A DNA stretch of 56,810 bases from an uncultured Clostridia bacterium (GCA_947625185.1 CANQNJ010000001.1:72771-129580), one strand, 5' to 3'. Numbered from the stretch's first letter, positions 8,916-18,291 are shown. Notes: generated by a model not told the origin, from the sequence alone. Made by a program: numbers and translations.

Positions 8916-8982
8916 AAAAAAGTATATAATCAACAGGCGGATATGCGAGTTCGGCAGCTCCGCCTGAAAGGAACGGTAATAT

Positions 8983-10092
8983 ATGGATTACAACAAGATC
9001 AGATTGGCAAACGAGCGCAATTCGCACGTCACCAAGCGTCTCAACCGACTGTCCACCTGGAAGTTCTTCAAGGTAATTTACCGCGAGAACATATGGCGTA
9101 TGTTCGGGTTCAATTTCCTGATGATATTGTGCTTGGTGCCCATCTTCATAATGATGATGTTGGGCAGTATCAAGCTCACGGGGATAAGCAACACCTTGCC
9201 CTTGTACAACGGTTTCGGATTCGGCACGGGCGCCTGGTTCGGCGGCTCGGGAGAGTTTGCCGACGTAAACGATTATCTCGCGGCGCAGATACGCAACACC
9301 AACACGATGACGGGCGTGTATATGATCGCGGCGTCTTTGTTGGTAACGTTGGTATTCTCCGGCGGTTTTGCCGTCATTCGCGACGCGTTCTGGACGGGCA
9401 AGTTGTCCGCCGTAGGCGTTTTCAAGAGTATGTGGAAGGGCATCAAGGCAAATATCCTTTATGCTTTTGCGTCCACCGCGGTCATAGCATCGATGATATT
9501 CGGCATTTACGAGCTGTTCGTTTATCTCAGTCAGATAGTCGGATTGCTCTGGCTTGCGATTGTGCTTACGGTATTGCTCGGGATTGTCGCCCTGTTTGTG
9601 ACGATGTACTTGCTGATACTTTGTTCGGTCACTGTCACATACAAGCAGACCCCGTACGAGAATCTGGACGACGCCTGGCGTCTGCTGTGGCTCAACATTT
9701 TGCCCAATCTCATTCACTTGCTTGCGGCGCTTATTCCCATTGCGCTGTACTTCCTGTTCAGCAACAGCCTGTTGCAGCAGATATTCCTCATTCTGATGCT
9801 TATGTTCGGCGGTCTGTATTTTCCGCTTGTGTGGCAAACGCATATGATGAAGACGTTTGCGCTTTTCCACCCCGTGGAGGTAAAGAAGCGTAAGAAGGTC
9901 GCTCAGGAAGTGGCGGAAGCTCGGGCGGCGAAAGCCCCGACCAAGCGTATCAAGCAATCGGACAAAGACGTCGATAGAGACGTAGAAGAACCTGAGTCGA
10001 CGGAAGAATACGACGAAGCCGATGTCGCCCTTTCGGACGAAGACTCTGCGAAAGATGTATCCGATACGTCGGACGGCGAAGTAAGAGAATAA
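8983..10092 (+). CDS. Membrane protein with acidic cytoplasmic tail, function unknown
   Basis: This 369-residue protein has about six hydrophobic segments: around residues 40-60, 108-128, 155-180, 185-215, 240-262 and 265-285. The first cytoplasmic part (NRLSTWKFFKVIYRENIWRMFGFNFLM) and overall plan recall DUF624-like membrane proteins, which is a weak resemblance. From about residue 300 there is a soluble tail that is first lysine-rich and then strongly acidic (DVDRDVEEPESTEEYDEADVA). It starts after GAAAGGA. It is the first gene of a tight run with the methyltransferase (3-bp gap), hslO and the 11674 gene. Confidence 0.75.
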   Translation: MDYNKIRLANERNSHVTKRLNRLSTWKFFKVIYRENIWRMFGFNFLMILCLVPIFIMMMLGSIKLTGISNTLPLYNGFGFGTGAWFGGSGEFADVNDYLAAQIRNTNTMTGVYMIAASLLVTLVFSGGFAVIRDAFWTGKLSAVGVFKSMWKGIKANILYAFASTAVIASMIFGIYELFVYLSQIVGLLWLAIVLTVLLGIVALFVTMYLLILCSVTVTYKQTPYENLDDAWRLLWLNILPNLIHLLAALIPIALYFLFSNSLLQQIFLILMLMFGGLYFPLVWQTHMMKTFALFHPVEVKKRKKVAQEVAEARAAKAPTKRIKQSDKDVDRDVEEPESTEEYDEADVALSDEDSAKDVSDTSDGEVRE

Positions 10093-10095
10093 GCG

Positions 10096-10809
10096 ATGGA
10101 ACCCTATTCGATACTTGCAAAGTATTACGACAAGTTCTCTGCGGACGACTGCGATTACGGCGCTTGGGCGCAATATCTGTTGAAAATAGCCTCTTCTTGC
10201 GGAGCGGCGGAAGCGGCGGATTTAGCCTGCGGAACGGGCAAGATGACAAGATTGCTCGTTCAGGCGGGGCTGCGTATGACGGGTATAGACGTAAGCGGCG
10301 ATATGCTCAATGTCGCCCGCTCCAAGTGTCGGGCGGTATTTGTTCAACAGGATATGCGCAAGTTGGCTCTGACTCATCCTACGGATATGGCGGTGTGCGT
10401 CAACGACGGAGTCAACTATATCCACCCCGAGGAACTTGTCGCTTTTTTTGCCAAGGTCGCGGCAAATCTCAAATGCGGCGCGCCGTTCGTATTTGACGTT
10501 TCCTCTCCCTACAAGCTGCGCGAAATTATCGGCGACAAAGTTTTCTATTGGGACGGCGAGGACGAGACGTTGCTATGGACCAACCGTTTTGCACACGATA
10601 GCGTCAGGATGGATCTGACGCTGTTTGTTCGTGAAGGCGACGGCTATCGCCGATATGACGAAAGGCACGTTCAGTACGCTCATACGACGGAGCGGCTTGC
10701 CGACGCGCTGGACACGAGCGGGTTCGACCTGCGCGAAGTCAGCGATTGCTACGGCAAAGAACTGCGGTCGGACAGCGTCCGCCTTACTTTTTACGCGACA
10801 AAGAGGTAA
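10096..10809 (+). CDS. Class I SAM-dependent methyltransferase
   Basis: The 237-residue protein has the SAM-binding motif ADLACGTGKMTRLL and the acidic loop GIDVSGDMLNVAR, followed by CVNDGVNYI at the motif IV position. The C-terminal half is a mixed alpha/beta substrate domain. The substrate is unknown; small-molecule methyltransferases of this type (methyltransf_25/YqeM-like) are common in Bacillota operons. It begins 3 bp after the membrane protein gene and ends 7 bp before hslO, so it is co-transcribed with both. Confidence 0.85.
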   Translation: MEPYSILAKYYDKFSADDCDYGAWAQYLLKIASSCGAAEAADLACGTGKMTRLLVQAGLRMTGIDVSGDMLNVARSKCRAVFVQQDMRKLALTHPTDMAVCVNDGVNYIHPEELVAFFAKVAANLKCGAPFVFDVSSPYKLREIIGDKVFYWDGEDETLLWTNRFAHDSVRMDLTLFVREGDGYRRYDERHVQYAHTTERLADALDTSGFDLREVSDCYGKELRSDSVRLTFYATKR

Positions 10810-10816
10810 AAAATAT

Positions 10817-11677
10817 ATGTCTGTACTTACCAAAGCGATAGTGGCAAATTCCGTGATAATATCCGCTATCGAAAGCAAAGATATAGTCAACAAAGCGATA
10901 AAAATACACAATTTGTCTCCCGTGGCGGCAGCCGCAATGGGCAGAACGCTCACTATGGCGGCGCTGATGGGAAAGGAATTCAAGAACAAAGAGGATTACC
11001 TCACGGTGATAGTTGACGGCAACGGACCTCTCGGCAGGATCACCGTATGCGCGGACGGCGACGGACACGTCAAGGGGGAGATCATCAACCCCGTTGCGGA
11101 GACGGTAGTCAAGTCGGACGGTCATCTCGACGTCGGAGGCGCGGTGGGGCGCGACGGAACGCTCACCGTTATCAAGGATATCGGACTCAAACAACCGTAC
11201 GTCGGGACGTCCAAACTTGTCAGCGGCGAGATAGCTCAGGACTTCGCCTATTATTTTGCGGAGAGCGAACAGCAGCCTTGCGGCGTAACGCTCGGCGTGG
11301 GACTTAACAACAAACGTTGCACTTCGGCGGGCGGAGTATGGGTGCGCATAATGCCCGGTTGCCCGTCGGACGTGTTGGATCGCGTGGAGACGATAATGTA
11401 CGCTATGGACGAGATGAGCTATCAATTTGACGGCAGTACCGCTCAACAAGTCATATCGCGTTTTTTCGGCGAATTGGATCCCGTCTTTACCGAGAGCGCG
11501 GAGGTATGTTACAAATGCAACTGCAACAAACGCAAGATTGACCGCGTCGTGCGCAGTCTCGGCAAACAAGAAGCGACGGATATTCTCGACGAGATGGGGC
11601 AGATAGAAGTCTGCTGTCATTTCTGCGGCAAAAAGTATGTGTATGACCGCGATTCGGTAGATAAACTGTTCAAATGA
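10817..11677 (+). CDS. hslO: Hsp33 redox-regulated chaperonin
   Basis: The 286-residue Hsp33 is a holdase activated by oxidative stress. The C-terminal zinc-redox switch is complete: CNC followed about 30 residues later by CCHFC (CxC...CxxC). The N-terminal half has the typical AAAAMGRTLTMAALMG and DGNGPLGRI. The start at 10817 matches the family N-terminus (SVLTKAIVANSVI). The stop overlaps the start of the next gene by 4 bp. Confidence 0.95.
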   Translation: MSVLTKAIVANSVIISAIESKDIVNKAIKIHNLSPVAAAAMGRTLTMAALMGKEFKNKEDYLTVIVDGNGPLGRITVCADGDGHVKGEIINPVAETVVKSDGHLDVGGAVGRDGTLTVIKDIGLKQPYVGTSKLVSGEIAQDFAYYFAESEQQPCGVTLGVGLNNKRCTSAGGVWVRIMPGCPSDVLDRVETIMYAMDEMSYQFDGSTAQQVISRFFGELDPVFTESAEVCYKCNCNKRKIDRVVRSLGKQEATDILDEMGQIEVCCHFCGKKYVYDRDSVDKLFK

Positions 11678-13407
11678 AAATAGAAATTTGCGACAATTCA
11701 ATATTTTCCGCAGGTCTCAAAAAGGCTGAGCAAGAGGAATACTTCGACGCTCTTTGCCTTTTTGCGCAGGTGGACGGTTACGAAAGCATGCTCAATCAAA
11801 TCGGCTGTCACTGCATGCTCGAAGATTACGGCTATGCGATAGAGTTGTACCGCAAGTTGCTTGCGCGTTATATAGATACGCACAACTGCATAGACGACGT
11901 ACGCCGACTCGGCGACGCCTCGGGAGAAATATTCGTCTATTTCGGCAACGATCTCAAAGGCGCTTACGACGCGCGCGATCCTAACAAAATCTCCGCCGAC
12001 GACAATATGCTGGGGGATTACTCCTGGGGCGATGATGAGACGGATTACGACGACGATTTTCCCGACGAAATCGTGCAGGCGCTTCCGGAAGTGATGCAGG
12101 ACGTCATATTGCCGGAGAGCAAGCAAAGCCGATTTTTCGACGTTGGATCGGTGGAGTATATCGACAGCGTGCGCAAACGAATGATCAACGCTTACGTCAA
12201 GGGCAATATGGCAAAGGGCAGAGAATTGCAGCGGCAGTATCTCTCCTTTAAGACCGACGACGGACTGACGTTGGAACTGCAACTGCTGATGTGCCATATG
12301 CAGCAGATGTGGGACAAAGGCGAGGAATTTGCGCTGCGTCTCGCGGACAATCCGCAGGCTACCTACCGCGGTATGGGGATGGCGATAGAGGTTCTCTATC
12401 ATTGCAACGGCGACAAGGAAGCTCTTACCAAACTTTTCAAGCGGATATCCGCTTACAGCGACGATATCCCCGACGGCGAACTGATCACTTACTTGCAGAT
12501 CGCCTCGGTAAGTCTCGGTTACGGTGAGACGACGCTTACCCTTGCCGATACGTTGTATTCGCGCTTTCCCGATATAGGCTGCTCGGTATTGTCTCTTTGC
12601 GCAAGAGTTTATTTCAATTGCGGATTGAGGGATACCGCGCGCGAAGCGGTGCTGACTCTTCTCAGCGCGGCGCCCTGGGACGGCGTGAGCAGAACTTTGC
12701 TGTCCTATATCAACGACGGCTATACGTTGAAACTGTCCGACCCGACGCCCTCCAACGTGGTGATCAGACAGTACGATGTCGCCGCCGAATTGACGTCGCT
12801 TGCCACGCACAGAATATTGGTTATGGCGGAACGCCGCAGCCCGTACGACAAGGCGGAAATGTACTATATCGACTGCCTGTTGAAGAGTTGCTACGGCTGT
12901 ATCATAAGGGGCGACGCCGACGGTTTTTTGCAGCACTCCGCGATGTTGGAAACAATGCTCGTCGCAGTCAATTTCGACGACTGCGCCGACGCTTTTATAC
13001 GGTTTGCCAAGGACAGCTTGTGTACGGTTCTGCCCGAGGCAAGTCTCGGCAGAAGTCTGCTTGCCAAGATGATCTTTTTGGGCTGCCGCGACAAGATCTT
13101 TGTGTCGTTGCTCAACAATTTCTATACATTGGACCTCGGCAAACTGACCCTCGGCAACGATCGCCGTTTCGTCAACGCGTTCGCATTGTGCGCCGCATTG
13201 CGCAGAGTGGATGTTCGCCGTATGGAGCGCGTGTACACCGACTTGAAGAATGTGTTGGAATTGGATTCCGTAGATATGATCGACGAGCGACAGCTGTCTT
13301 ACGCGATGCTTGCCGTCACCTACAAGTCCTTTCCCGAGAGCAATGAAAGCAATTATTTCAGCGAGGACGACCACGCGATGTATCTGGATTACAAGCGCAG
13401 GCTTTGA
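11674..13407 (+). CDS. Large helical (TPR-like) protein, function unknown
   Basis: This 577-residue protein lacks membrane segments and catalytic motifs. The first 75 residues (EQEEYFDALCLFAQVDGYESMLNQIGCHCMLEDYGYAIELYRKLL) have the A/G/Y spacing of degenerate tetratricopeptide repeats. An acidic linker (GDYSWGDDETDYDDDFPDEI, about 111-130) and further helical pairs follow. Its ATG overlaps the hslO stop (ATGA), a sign of translational coupling, so a role in protein quality control or as an adaptor is conceivable but not shown. The gap behind it holds a dispersed repeat rather than another gene. Confidence 0.7.
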   Translation: MKIEICDNSIFSAGLKKAEQEEYFDALCLFAQVDGYESMLNQIGCHCMLEDYGYAIELYRKLLARYIDTHNCIDDVRRLGDASGEIFVYFGNDLKGAYDARDPNKISADDNMLGDYSWGDDETDYDDDFPDEIVQALPEVMQDVILPESKQSRFFDVGSVEYIDSVRKRMINAYVKGNMAKGRELQRQYLSFKTDDGLTLELQLLMCHMQQMWDKGEEFALRLADNPQATYRGMGMAIEVLYHCNGDKEALTKLFKRISAYSDDIPDGELITYLQIASVSLGYGETTLTLADTLYSRFPDIGCSVLSLCARVYFNCGLRDTAREAVLTLLSAAPWDGVSRTLLSYINDGYTLKLSDPTPSNVVIRQYDVAAELTSLATHRILVMAERRSPYDKAEMYYIDCLLKSCYGCIIRGDADGFLQHSAMLETMLVAVNFDDCADAFIRFAKDSLCTVLPEASLGRSLLAKMIFLGCRDKIFVSLLNNFYTLDLGKLTLGNDRRFVNAFALCAALRRVDVRRMERVYTDLKNVLELDSVDMIDERQLSYAMLAVTYKSFPESNESNYFSEDDHAMYLDYKRRL

Positions 13408-13449
13408 TTGGTTTTTTGTCCTCAAAATTTTTTGATTCTGCGAACAATG

Positions 13450-13755
13450 TCGTGGTGCGGAAGTGAACTAAAAACAGAAGCCGACTTCTGTATTAAAGCG
13501 GAATTTGAGTGCGCGGAGATGCGCGTGTCGCGCATAGTAGCGAAAAAAGCGAAAATTTCGCCTGTAATCTCGGGCGTGTACCGAGATTGCAGCCCTTGCG
13601 GGGGATGGCGGGGCATGCGACTCCCCGCCGAAAGTACAAATAATGCAAGCCGAGGCGTCCTCGGCTTCCTTAATAGTCCGACCAAGTCTGCGCTTGCGCC
13701 CCGTCAGGGGTCGGTTGCACTGTCAACCGTACAGACTTGCGTTTGGTCGGGGCTC
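13450..13755 (+). repeat. Dispersed structured repeat, most complete copy (gap 13408-13789)
   Basis: The gap carries a string of hairpins shared with 18728-18960, 30206-30660 and 37066-37200. These are ACAGAAG/CTTCTGT, ATGCGCG/CGCGCAT, GGCGGGG/CCCCGCC followed by GAAAG, AAGCCGAGG/CCTCGGCTT (13647-13667) and CCCC/GGGG. Paired bases change together between copies. No open frame with plausible composition is present. Confidence 0.7.
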
Positions 13756-13757
13756 TA

Positions 13758-13821
13758 ATGGCATAATGTTGGGGCAAAGCAGACTTTTTTTATAATTTAC
13801 CTTGACCCCAACATTTGCCAT
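13758..13821. repeat. Inverted repeat over the 3' end of the YkvI-like gene
   Basis: ATGGCATAATGTTGGGG (13758-13774) is inverted at 13806-13821 with one bulged base. The stem overlaps the last codons of the reverse-strand gene and may terminate or protect its mRNA. No T-run follows on the reverse strand. Confidence 0.5.
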
Positions 13822-14764
13822 AGAGCTTTTTTGTTGCCACGGCTACAAGCGCGGCGCCGACGGCGGCTATTACGGCGTATCCGTATTTTACCGCAAAGTC
13901 GAATCCGAACATGCTCAACGCCAACGACGTCCCGAATGTCATTATCGTACACACCGTTGTGTCGGGCAATACCGACGACAAATATTCCGTCACAGGCAGG
14001 GCGTTTGCCGCAAGCCCCGTCACGCTTGCAAGCAGCAGCGTGATTGCGGCAAATATTTTGAGAGGACCGCTCATCCCCGATACGACGGGCAACGCCTTTG
14101 AGAAATCGCACAGCGGCAGCGTCCATATTATCAACGCAGCAAGCAGCAGGGCAGAGAGGACGGAGCATACGATATTTTCCTTTGCGGAGGACTGTTCGCC
14201 CAATTTTGCCGTTACGCCCAATGACGTTGCTATACCGAACAGGGCATATGCCGCAGGACGGTAGGGCGGCACGTTTACGCTTTGTCCGACAGAGCCGCTT
14301 TTGACGGTAAGCGCACACAGCAACGCTATTGCAAGCGATATTGATATGACGTTTGTCGCCTTGAAAATTTTGATATTTGTTCTGCATATAATTGCGGCGC
14401 ATACCGCCGCGGTGAAAGCGAATACGGGCAGCTTTGCGGGCGAAAAGAGCGTTGACAGACATTCTTCCACGCCGGCAAGCGTTGTCGTTACGCATACGAA
14501 GGAACACAGCGCAAGCGCGGCATTTATTATGTTTGCCCGTTTCGGCAGCAGCTTCTCGCTCAATGCCGCAACCCCGTCGCAATGTTTTCTTCGGCAGAAT
14601 TCCCTTATAGCGCAGGCGCTCAACCCGTAAGTTAAGGCAAATATAATTACGTTGATTGTATTGCCGAAGAATATCTGCGCCTCCTTGCCGCTGAGAAATC
14701 CTATCCCGATACAACAGCCGGCGGTGGCGGCGATGTCCCCTGATATACGAATTATTTTTTTCAT
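13790..14764 (-). CDS. YkvI-like membrane transporter (APC-superfamily type)
   Basis: The 324-residue protein has about ten hydrophobic segments. Its start, SGDIAATAGCCIGIGFLSGKEAQIFFG, resembles the G-x-GFASG-x-E-x-x-QFFG element at the first helix of YkvI-type and related transporters. Several helices contain glycine/serine breaks typical of this fold (TSLGVTAKLGE). The substrate is unknown. It is a single gene; the upstream 444-bp gap holds a quasi-palindromic motif at 15038-15058 and the terminator of the neighbouring ABC operon. Its 3' end overlaps an inverted repeat. Confidence 0.65.
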   Translation of the reverse strand: MKKIIRISGDIAATAGCCIGIGFLSGKEAQIFFGNTINVIIFALTYGLSACAIREFCRRKHCDGVAALSEKLLPKRANIINAALALCSFVCVTTTLAGVEECLSTLFSPAKLPVFAFTAAVCAAIICRTNIKIFKATNVISISLAIALLCALTVKSGSVGQSVNVPPYRPAAYALFGIATSLGVTAKLGEQSSAKENIVCSVLSALLLAALIIWTLPLCDFSKALPVVSGMSGPLKIFAAITLLLASVTGLAANALPVTEYLSSVLPDTTVCTIMTFGTSLALSMFGFDFAVKYGYAVIAAVGAALVAVATKKLYGKCWGQGKL

Positions 14765-15037
14765 ATTTTATTACATTTTTCCTAAGGGCAAATTATACGC
14801 TTTTGAAAGCGTTTTTGCGCATTTTCATGCAAAGCGCTGTTGCCGCATAACGGACAAATATCTCCTTGCGATAGTGTAAGCGCCGCCGATTTCGTCCGAT
14901 GCTCAACGTCGGATAGCTGTTTTTGTCGGAATTTTGTGCGTTTTTCATTAACTCCCGAATGGCGCAGTCTGTTGTCAAAACGTCCTTGAAACGCATCAAT
15001 TTGACCAAATTATGCTTGGATTTTGTCAATCTTGATA

Positions 15038-15058
15038 TACTATTTCAGACATAATATT
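15038..15058 (+). promoter_or_regulatory. Intergenic quasi-palindrome, copy 1
   Basis: TACTATTTCAGACATAATAT is one of six related intergenic copies in the window. It lies between the start of the YkvI-like gene and the end of the ABC operon, in a gap (14765-15208) with no gene. Confidence 0.6.
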
Positions 15059-15079
15059 GATTTGTATCGCATTTTTATC

Positions 15080-15111
15080 AAAAAACTTCCCTTGATTTAA
15101 TTCAAGGGAAG
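15080..15111 (-). terminator. Terminator of ABC importer operon
   Basis: Read on the reverse strand, CTTCCCTTGA/TCAAGGGAAG forms a perfect 10-bp stem followed by six T. It lies 98 bp after the permease stop. Confidence 0.8.
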
Positions 15112-15208
15112 CGTGGTAAACTATATATTCGTCAAATATTCTGTACGGCGGTGCGGAAGCGCTCGAAAACGTGTTTTTGAGCGTTTCTTCGTGTAAGTTC
15201 TTTAACTG

Positions 15209-16009
15209 TCAATATCGTTTTATTACGATTTTTTCCAGCAATGCAACCAATGCGTACATAACGCCCGCAAGTGCGCAAAGAACAACGGTGCAGGTCATCA
15301 CCAGGTCGAGTCGGAACACCTGACTGCCGTATACGAGCAGGTATCCCAAGCCTTCTTTTGAGACGAGGTATTCGCCCATTATGGATCCTATCCAAGCCAT
15401 TCCGACGTTTATTTTGAGAGTTGCCATCAGCGTTGGGACGTTGGCGGGCGCGACCAATTTCGTAAATATCTGCAATCTGTTTGCTCCCATCGAGCGAAGC
15501 AGAAGCGCCTTCTCTTTGTCCGTCGCCAGAAATCCGTTCAGTATGGTTATGGTTGTGATGACGACGCTTATCAGTACCGCCATCGTGATTATGGACGCTT
15601 TTCCCGTGCCTGCCCAGATGATTATTATCGGTCCGAGAGCGATTTTCGGTAGAGAATTAAGCACCACGATGTACGGTTCGAACACGTCTTTCAGAAACGT
15701 ATTCCACCACAGAATGACGGCGACGACGTATCCGAGAACCGTCCCTATTGCAAATCCCGCCAAGGTTTCCAACGTGGACACTCCCATATGGTGCCACAGT
15801 GTGCCGTTTCTTATCAATTCGACGAGGGTTTTCCACACGCGCGAAGGACTGCTTGTAATGAAGCTGTCAATCCAACCGAGCTGTGCCGCCAACTCCCAGA
15901 ATCCCAATATCAGCACCAAGACGCCCGCTTGCGCAATGTGTATCAGTATCTTTCGCGTTCTCAGACCTCGCAAGTACGTCAGATGTTCTCTTGTAAAAGT
16001 ATTTTTCAT
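15209..16009 (-). CDS. ABC importer permease (SsuC/TauC type)
   Basis: This 266-residue inner-membrane permease has about six hydrophobic segments. The EAA-type coupling loop is KEKALLLRSMGANRLQIFTKLVAPANVPTLM, close to the family pattern EAAxxxGA...IxxPxxxP. It is the nitrate/taurine/aliphatic-sulfonate/NMT1 type by the start GFWELAAQLGWIDSFITSSPSRVW. It overlaps the ATPase stop by 4 bp and is the last gene of the three-gene importer operon. The substrate cannot be read from the sequence. Confidence 0.88.
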   Translation of the reverse strand: MKNTFTREHLTYLRGLRTRKILIHIAQAGVLVLILGFWELAAQLGWIDSFITSSPSRVWKTLVELIRNGTLWHHMGVSTLETLAGFAIGTVLGYVVAVILWWNTFLKDVFEPYIVVLNSLPKIALGPIIIIWAGTGKASIITMAVLISVVITTITILNGFLATDKEKALLLRSMGANRLQIFTKLVAPANVPTLMATLKINVGMAWIGSIMGEYLVSKEGLGYLLVYGSQVFRLDLVMTCTVVLCALAGVMYALVALLEKIVIKRY

Positions 16010-16749
16010 ATTTTTTCTCCGTGTAGATATTTGTGCAGCAGCTCGAACTGTTTGGAGAAGTCGGGGCTTTCTCTCCGTTTAAGCGGCGAGGGAGCGTCCA
16101 ATTTCGGCTCGTGTATTGCCAATACCGTTGCCGGGCGCGGCGTCAGCACGATTATTCTGTCCGCCAGAGATATGGCTTCGGATATATCGTGCGTTACCAA
16201 CAGCGCCGTTTTTTGTTCCTTTCTGATTATTGCGTACACGTCGTCGCACACTTCGAGACGCGTCTGAAAGTCCAATGCCGAGAAAGGTTCGTCCAACAGC
16301 AGCAGGTCCGGATTGGTGGCGAGGGTACGGATCAACGCCGCTCTTTGCCTCATTCCTCCGGACAGTTCGCTCGGATAGTGTTTGCGAAATTCCCACAGAC
16401 CGTATTTTTTGAGCAGTTCGCAGGCGTAGGCTTTGTTTTCCGGTGTAAGCTTGCGCATAATTTCCAAGCCGAGGTACACGTTTTTTTCGATAGTGCGCCA
16501 CTCAAACAGTTGGTCGCGTTGCAGCATATAGCCGACGCGGTCGTCGCCGGATATGGTGACGGTACCGCTCGTAGGTGCAAGCAGTTTGCACACGAGGGAC
16601 AAAATGGTGGTCTTGCCGCAGCCCGACGGACCGATAATCGCCACGAACTCCCCGTCGTTGACGTCAAAGGAGAGGTGGCTGACCGCTTGGGTTTCCTGTG
16701 TTTTTGTATAGAATATTTTGCTTACGTCTTTTAGTTCAAGTACTTTCAT
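16006..16749 (-). CDS. ABC importer ATP-binding protein
   Basis: The 247-residue ATPase has Walker A GPSGCGKTT, Q-loop in GYMLQRDQLFEWRT, signature LSGGMRQRAAL, Walker B LLLLDEPFSALD and the H-loop LLVTHD. It is the SsuB/TauB type that energises the adjacent permease, with which it overlaps by 4 bp. The C-terminal tail (about residues 210-247) is charged and variable as usual. Confidence 0.93.
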   Translation of the reverse strand: MKVLELKDVSKIFYTKTQETQAVSHLSFDVNDGEFVAIIGPSGCGKTTILSLVCKLLAPTSGTVTISGDDRVGYMLQRDQLFEWRTIEKNVYLGLEIMRKLTPENKAYACELLKKYGLWEFRKHYPSELSGGMRQRAALIRTLATNPDLLLLDEPFSALDFQTRLEVCDDVYAIIRKEQKTALLVTHDISEAISLADRIIVLTPRPATVLAIHEPKLDAPSPLKRRESPDFSKQFELLHKYLHGEKI

Positions 16750-16866
16750 TCCATTTGTACCTTTGTAAACGGTTGTTGCGGTTTGAGTTTACTTTTTGAT
16801 TTATCTTTTGAGCGTCCGTCGTTTGTTCGGTCGACTCTGACGTCGCGACGATTTTCCGACAGCGCC

Positions 16867-17862
16867 TCAGCCTATCTTGCTTGCGACGCTGTTGTCTACT
16901 ATGGTGTCATAGCCTACCCGTTCGCGCAGTTCTCCCGCGTTTTGCATAATATCCTGTATGCGTTCGAATGCGCTCTTGTCGGTGACGGGAGTAGTCATCC
17001 ATACGTCGGCTTTCTTGTAGTTGTCTATTGCGGCGGTAAGCAGATCCATATCCGTATCCTCGAAGTAGGGCGATACTTTCGCCGCGATATCTTCTGCGGA
17101 GTGGGTCATTGCGTATCCTGTTCCCTTCCACACCGCGCGGAGAAATTTTTCCGCTTTGTCGGGATGTTTTTCCAGAAACCGCGCCGTAACTGAGTAGCAG
17201 GTGTAGGGTATTTCGCCGCTGTCCTTACCTATGGAGGACACGATGAAGCCATTGCCCTCTTTTACGAGTTGACTTGCGGCAGGCTCGAACAGCGGCACAA
17301 AGTCTCCCGTTCCGCCCGTAAATGCGGGACCGAGTACGCCGAATTCTATCGAGTAGTCCATAGTGATGTTTTCGCCGTTGCGGTAGCCTTTATTGTTGAG
17401 GACATATTGCAATATCATAGCGGGAGTGCCGCCGCTTCGTCCCATAAGGACCGTCTTGCCTTCCAGACCGCTGTAATCGAAGTCTTTTATGTCGTCGCGC
17501 GCCACGAGAAAACTGCCGTCGCGTTTGGTCAGTTGTGCGATCACGCGGGGATAATCCTTTTTGCCTTGCAGATACACATATATATTGGCTTCGCACCCCA
17601 TAAGTCCGATATCGGCTTCATCGGTGAGCAGAGCCGTCATCACTTTGTCTGCGCCGCTGCCGTTGGTGACTTCCACTTCGAGACCTTCTTCTTCGAAGTA
17701 CCCGAGCGCCATTGCCAGATACTGCGGCGTATAGAATAAGCTGTGAGTTACTTCGTTGAGCCGTATCAGATTTTCGTTTTCGTTGCAGGCGGCAAATCCG
17801 ATTGCGCAGACAGTCGCAAGCAGCAGCACAAGTGCGATAGTTACTGTTTTTTTCAAATTCAT
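16867..17862 (-). CDS. ABC importer substrate-binding lipoprotein (NMT1/THI5-like)
   Basis: This 331-residue lipoprotein has a signal peptide (MNLKKTVTIALVLLLATVCAIGF) ending in the lipobox FAAC. The mature part has the NMT1/SsuA pattern: LFYTPQYLAMALGYFEEEGLEVEV, GSGADKVMTALLTDEADIGLM, and GRSGGTPAMILQYVL. The family binds nitrogen- or sulfur-containing small molecules such as pyrimidines, sulfonates or riboflavin; the ligand is not identifiable here. GGAGGA precedes the ATG at 17862. It is first in the operon, 117 bp before the ATPase gene. I found no TPP or guanidine riboswitch consensus upstream. Confidence 0.9.
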   Translation of the reverse strand: MNLKKTVTIALVLLLATVCAIGFAACNENENLIRLNEVTHSLFYTPQYLAMALGYFEEEGLEVEVTNGSGADKVMTALLTDEADIGLMGCEANIYVYLQGKKDYPRVIAQLTKRDGSFLVARDDIKDFDYSGLEGKTVLMGRSGGTPAMILQYVLNNKGYRNGENITMDYSIEFGVLGPAFTGGTGDFVPLFEPAASQLVKEGNGFIVSSIGKDSGEIPYTCYSVTARFLEKHPDKAEKFLRAVWKGTGYAMTHSAEDIAAKVSPYFEDTDMDLLTAAIDNYKKADVWMTTPVTDKSAFERIQDIMQNAGELRERVGYDTIVDNSVASKIG

Positions 17863-17996
17863 TCCTCCGTTTGTTGTATATTGCATACTACTGAATTTTT
17901 GCGAAAAATGTTACGCAGACAGCCGAGGACAGATTCTTTCCTCCGCGCGGGACCGCACACGGGCTTACAGAGATATTGACGTGTGCGCTGATTATA

Positions 17997-18025
17997 CGTT
18001 TGACAGCAAGGTCGATATCGCCCGA
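17997..18025 (+). repeat. 29-bp direct repeat, copy 1
   Basis: CGTTTGACAGCAAGG starts a 29-bp sequence that recurs at 18158-18186 with one mismatch. It lies upstream of the substrate-binding protein gene. Confidence 0.8.
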
Positions 18026-18125
18026 TTGCACATTTTTTTACAAGATGAATTTGGTTGCAATTTGCTCGATTATTTGAAAAAAACATATAGAGTATTCCGA
18101 AAAGCCGCTCTCGGAAATCGACCTG

Positions 18126-18157
18126 CCTTTTGCTGATCCTGCCTTTTGCTGATCCTG
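18126..18157 (+). repeat. Two tandem 16-bp units
   Basis: CCTTTTGCTGATCCTG is repeated twice head to tail and runs directly into the second copy of the 29-bp repeat. Confidence 0.9.
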
Positions 18158-18186
18158 CGTTTGACAGCAAGGTCGATATTGCCCGA
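18158..18186 (+). repeat. 29-bp direct repeat, copy 2
   Basis: This copy differs from 17997-18025 at one position (T for C). Together they frame about 130 bp without coding potential. Confidence 0.8.
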
Positions 18187-18291
18187 CGTCGGTTTGTCCG
18201 ATGTTCGTTTGCGTTATGTCCGTGCGGCGGTTGCGGTATATCGGGCGCGCTACACAATACGTTTTGCGGCAGTCTTTTTGCGCTTATTCGC

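Noticed and set aside
17863-18290. TPP, cobalamin, guanidine or RNase P-like RNA on the reverse strand before the ABC importer
   Set aside because: Some words (GGAGGAAAG) look familiar, but none of the core consensus elements of these RNAs could be lined up.
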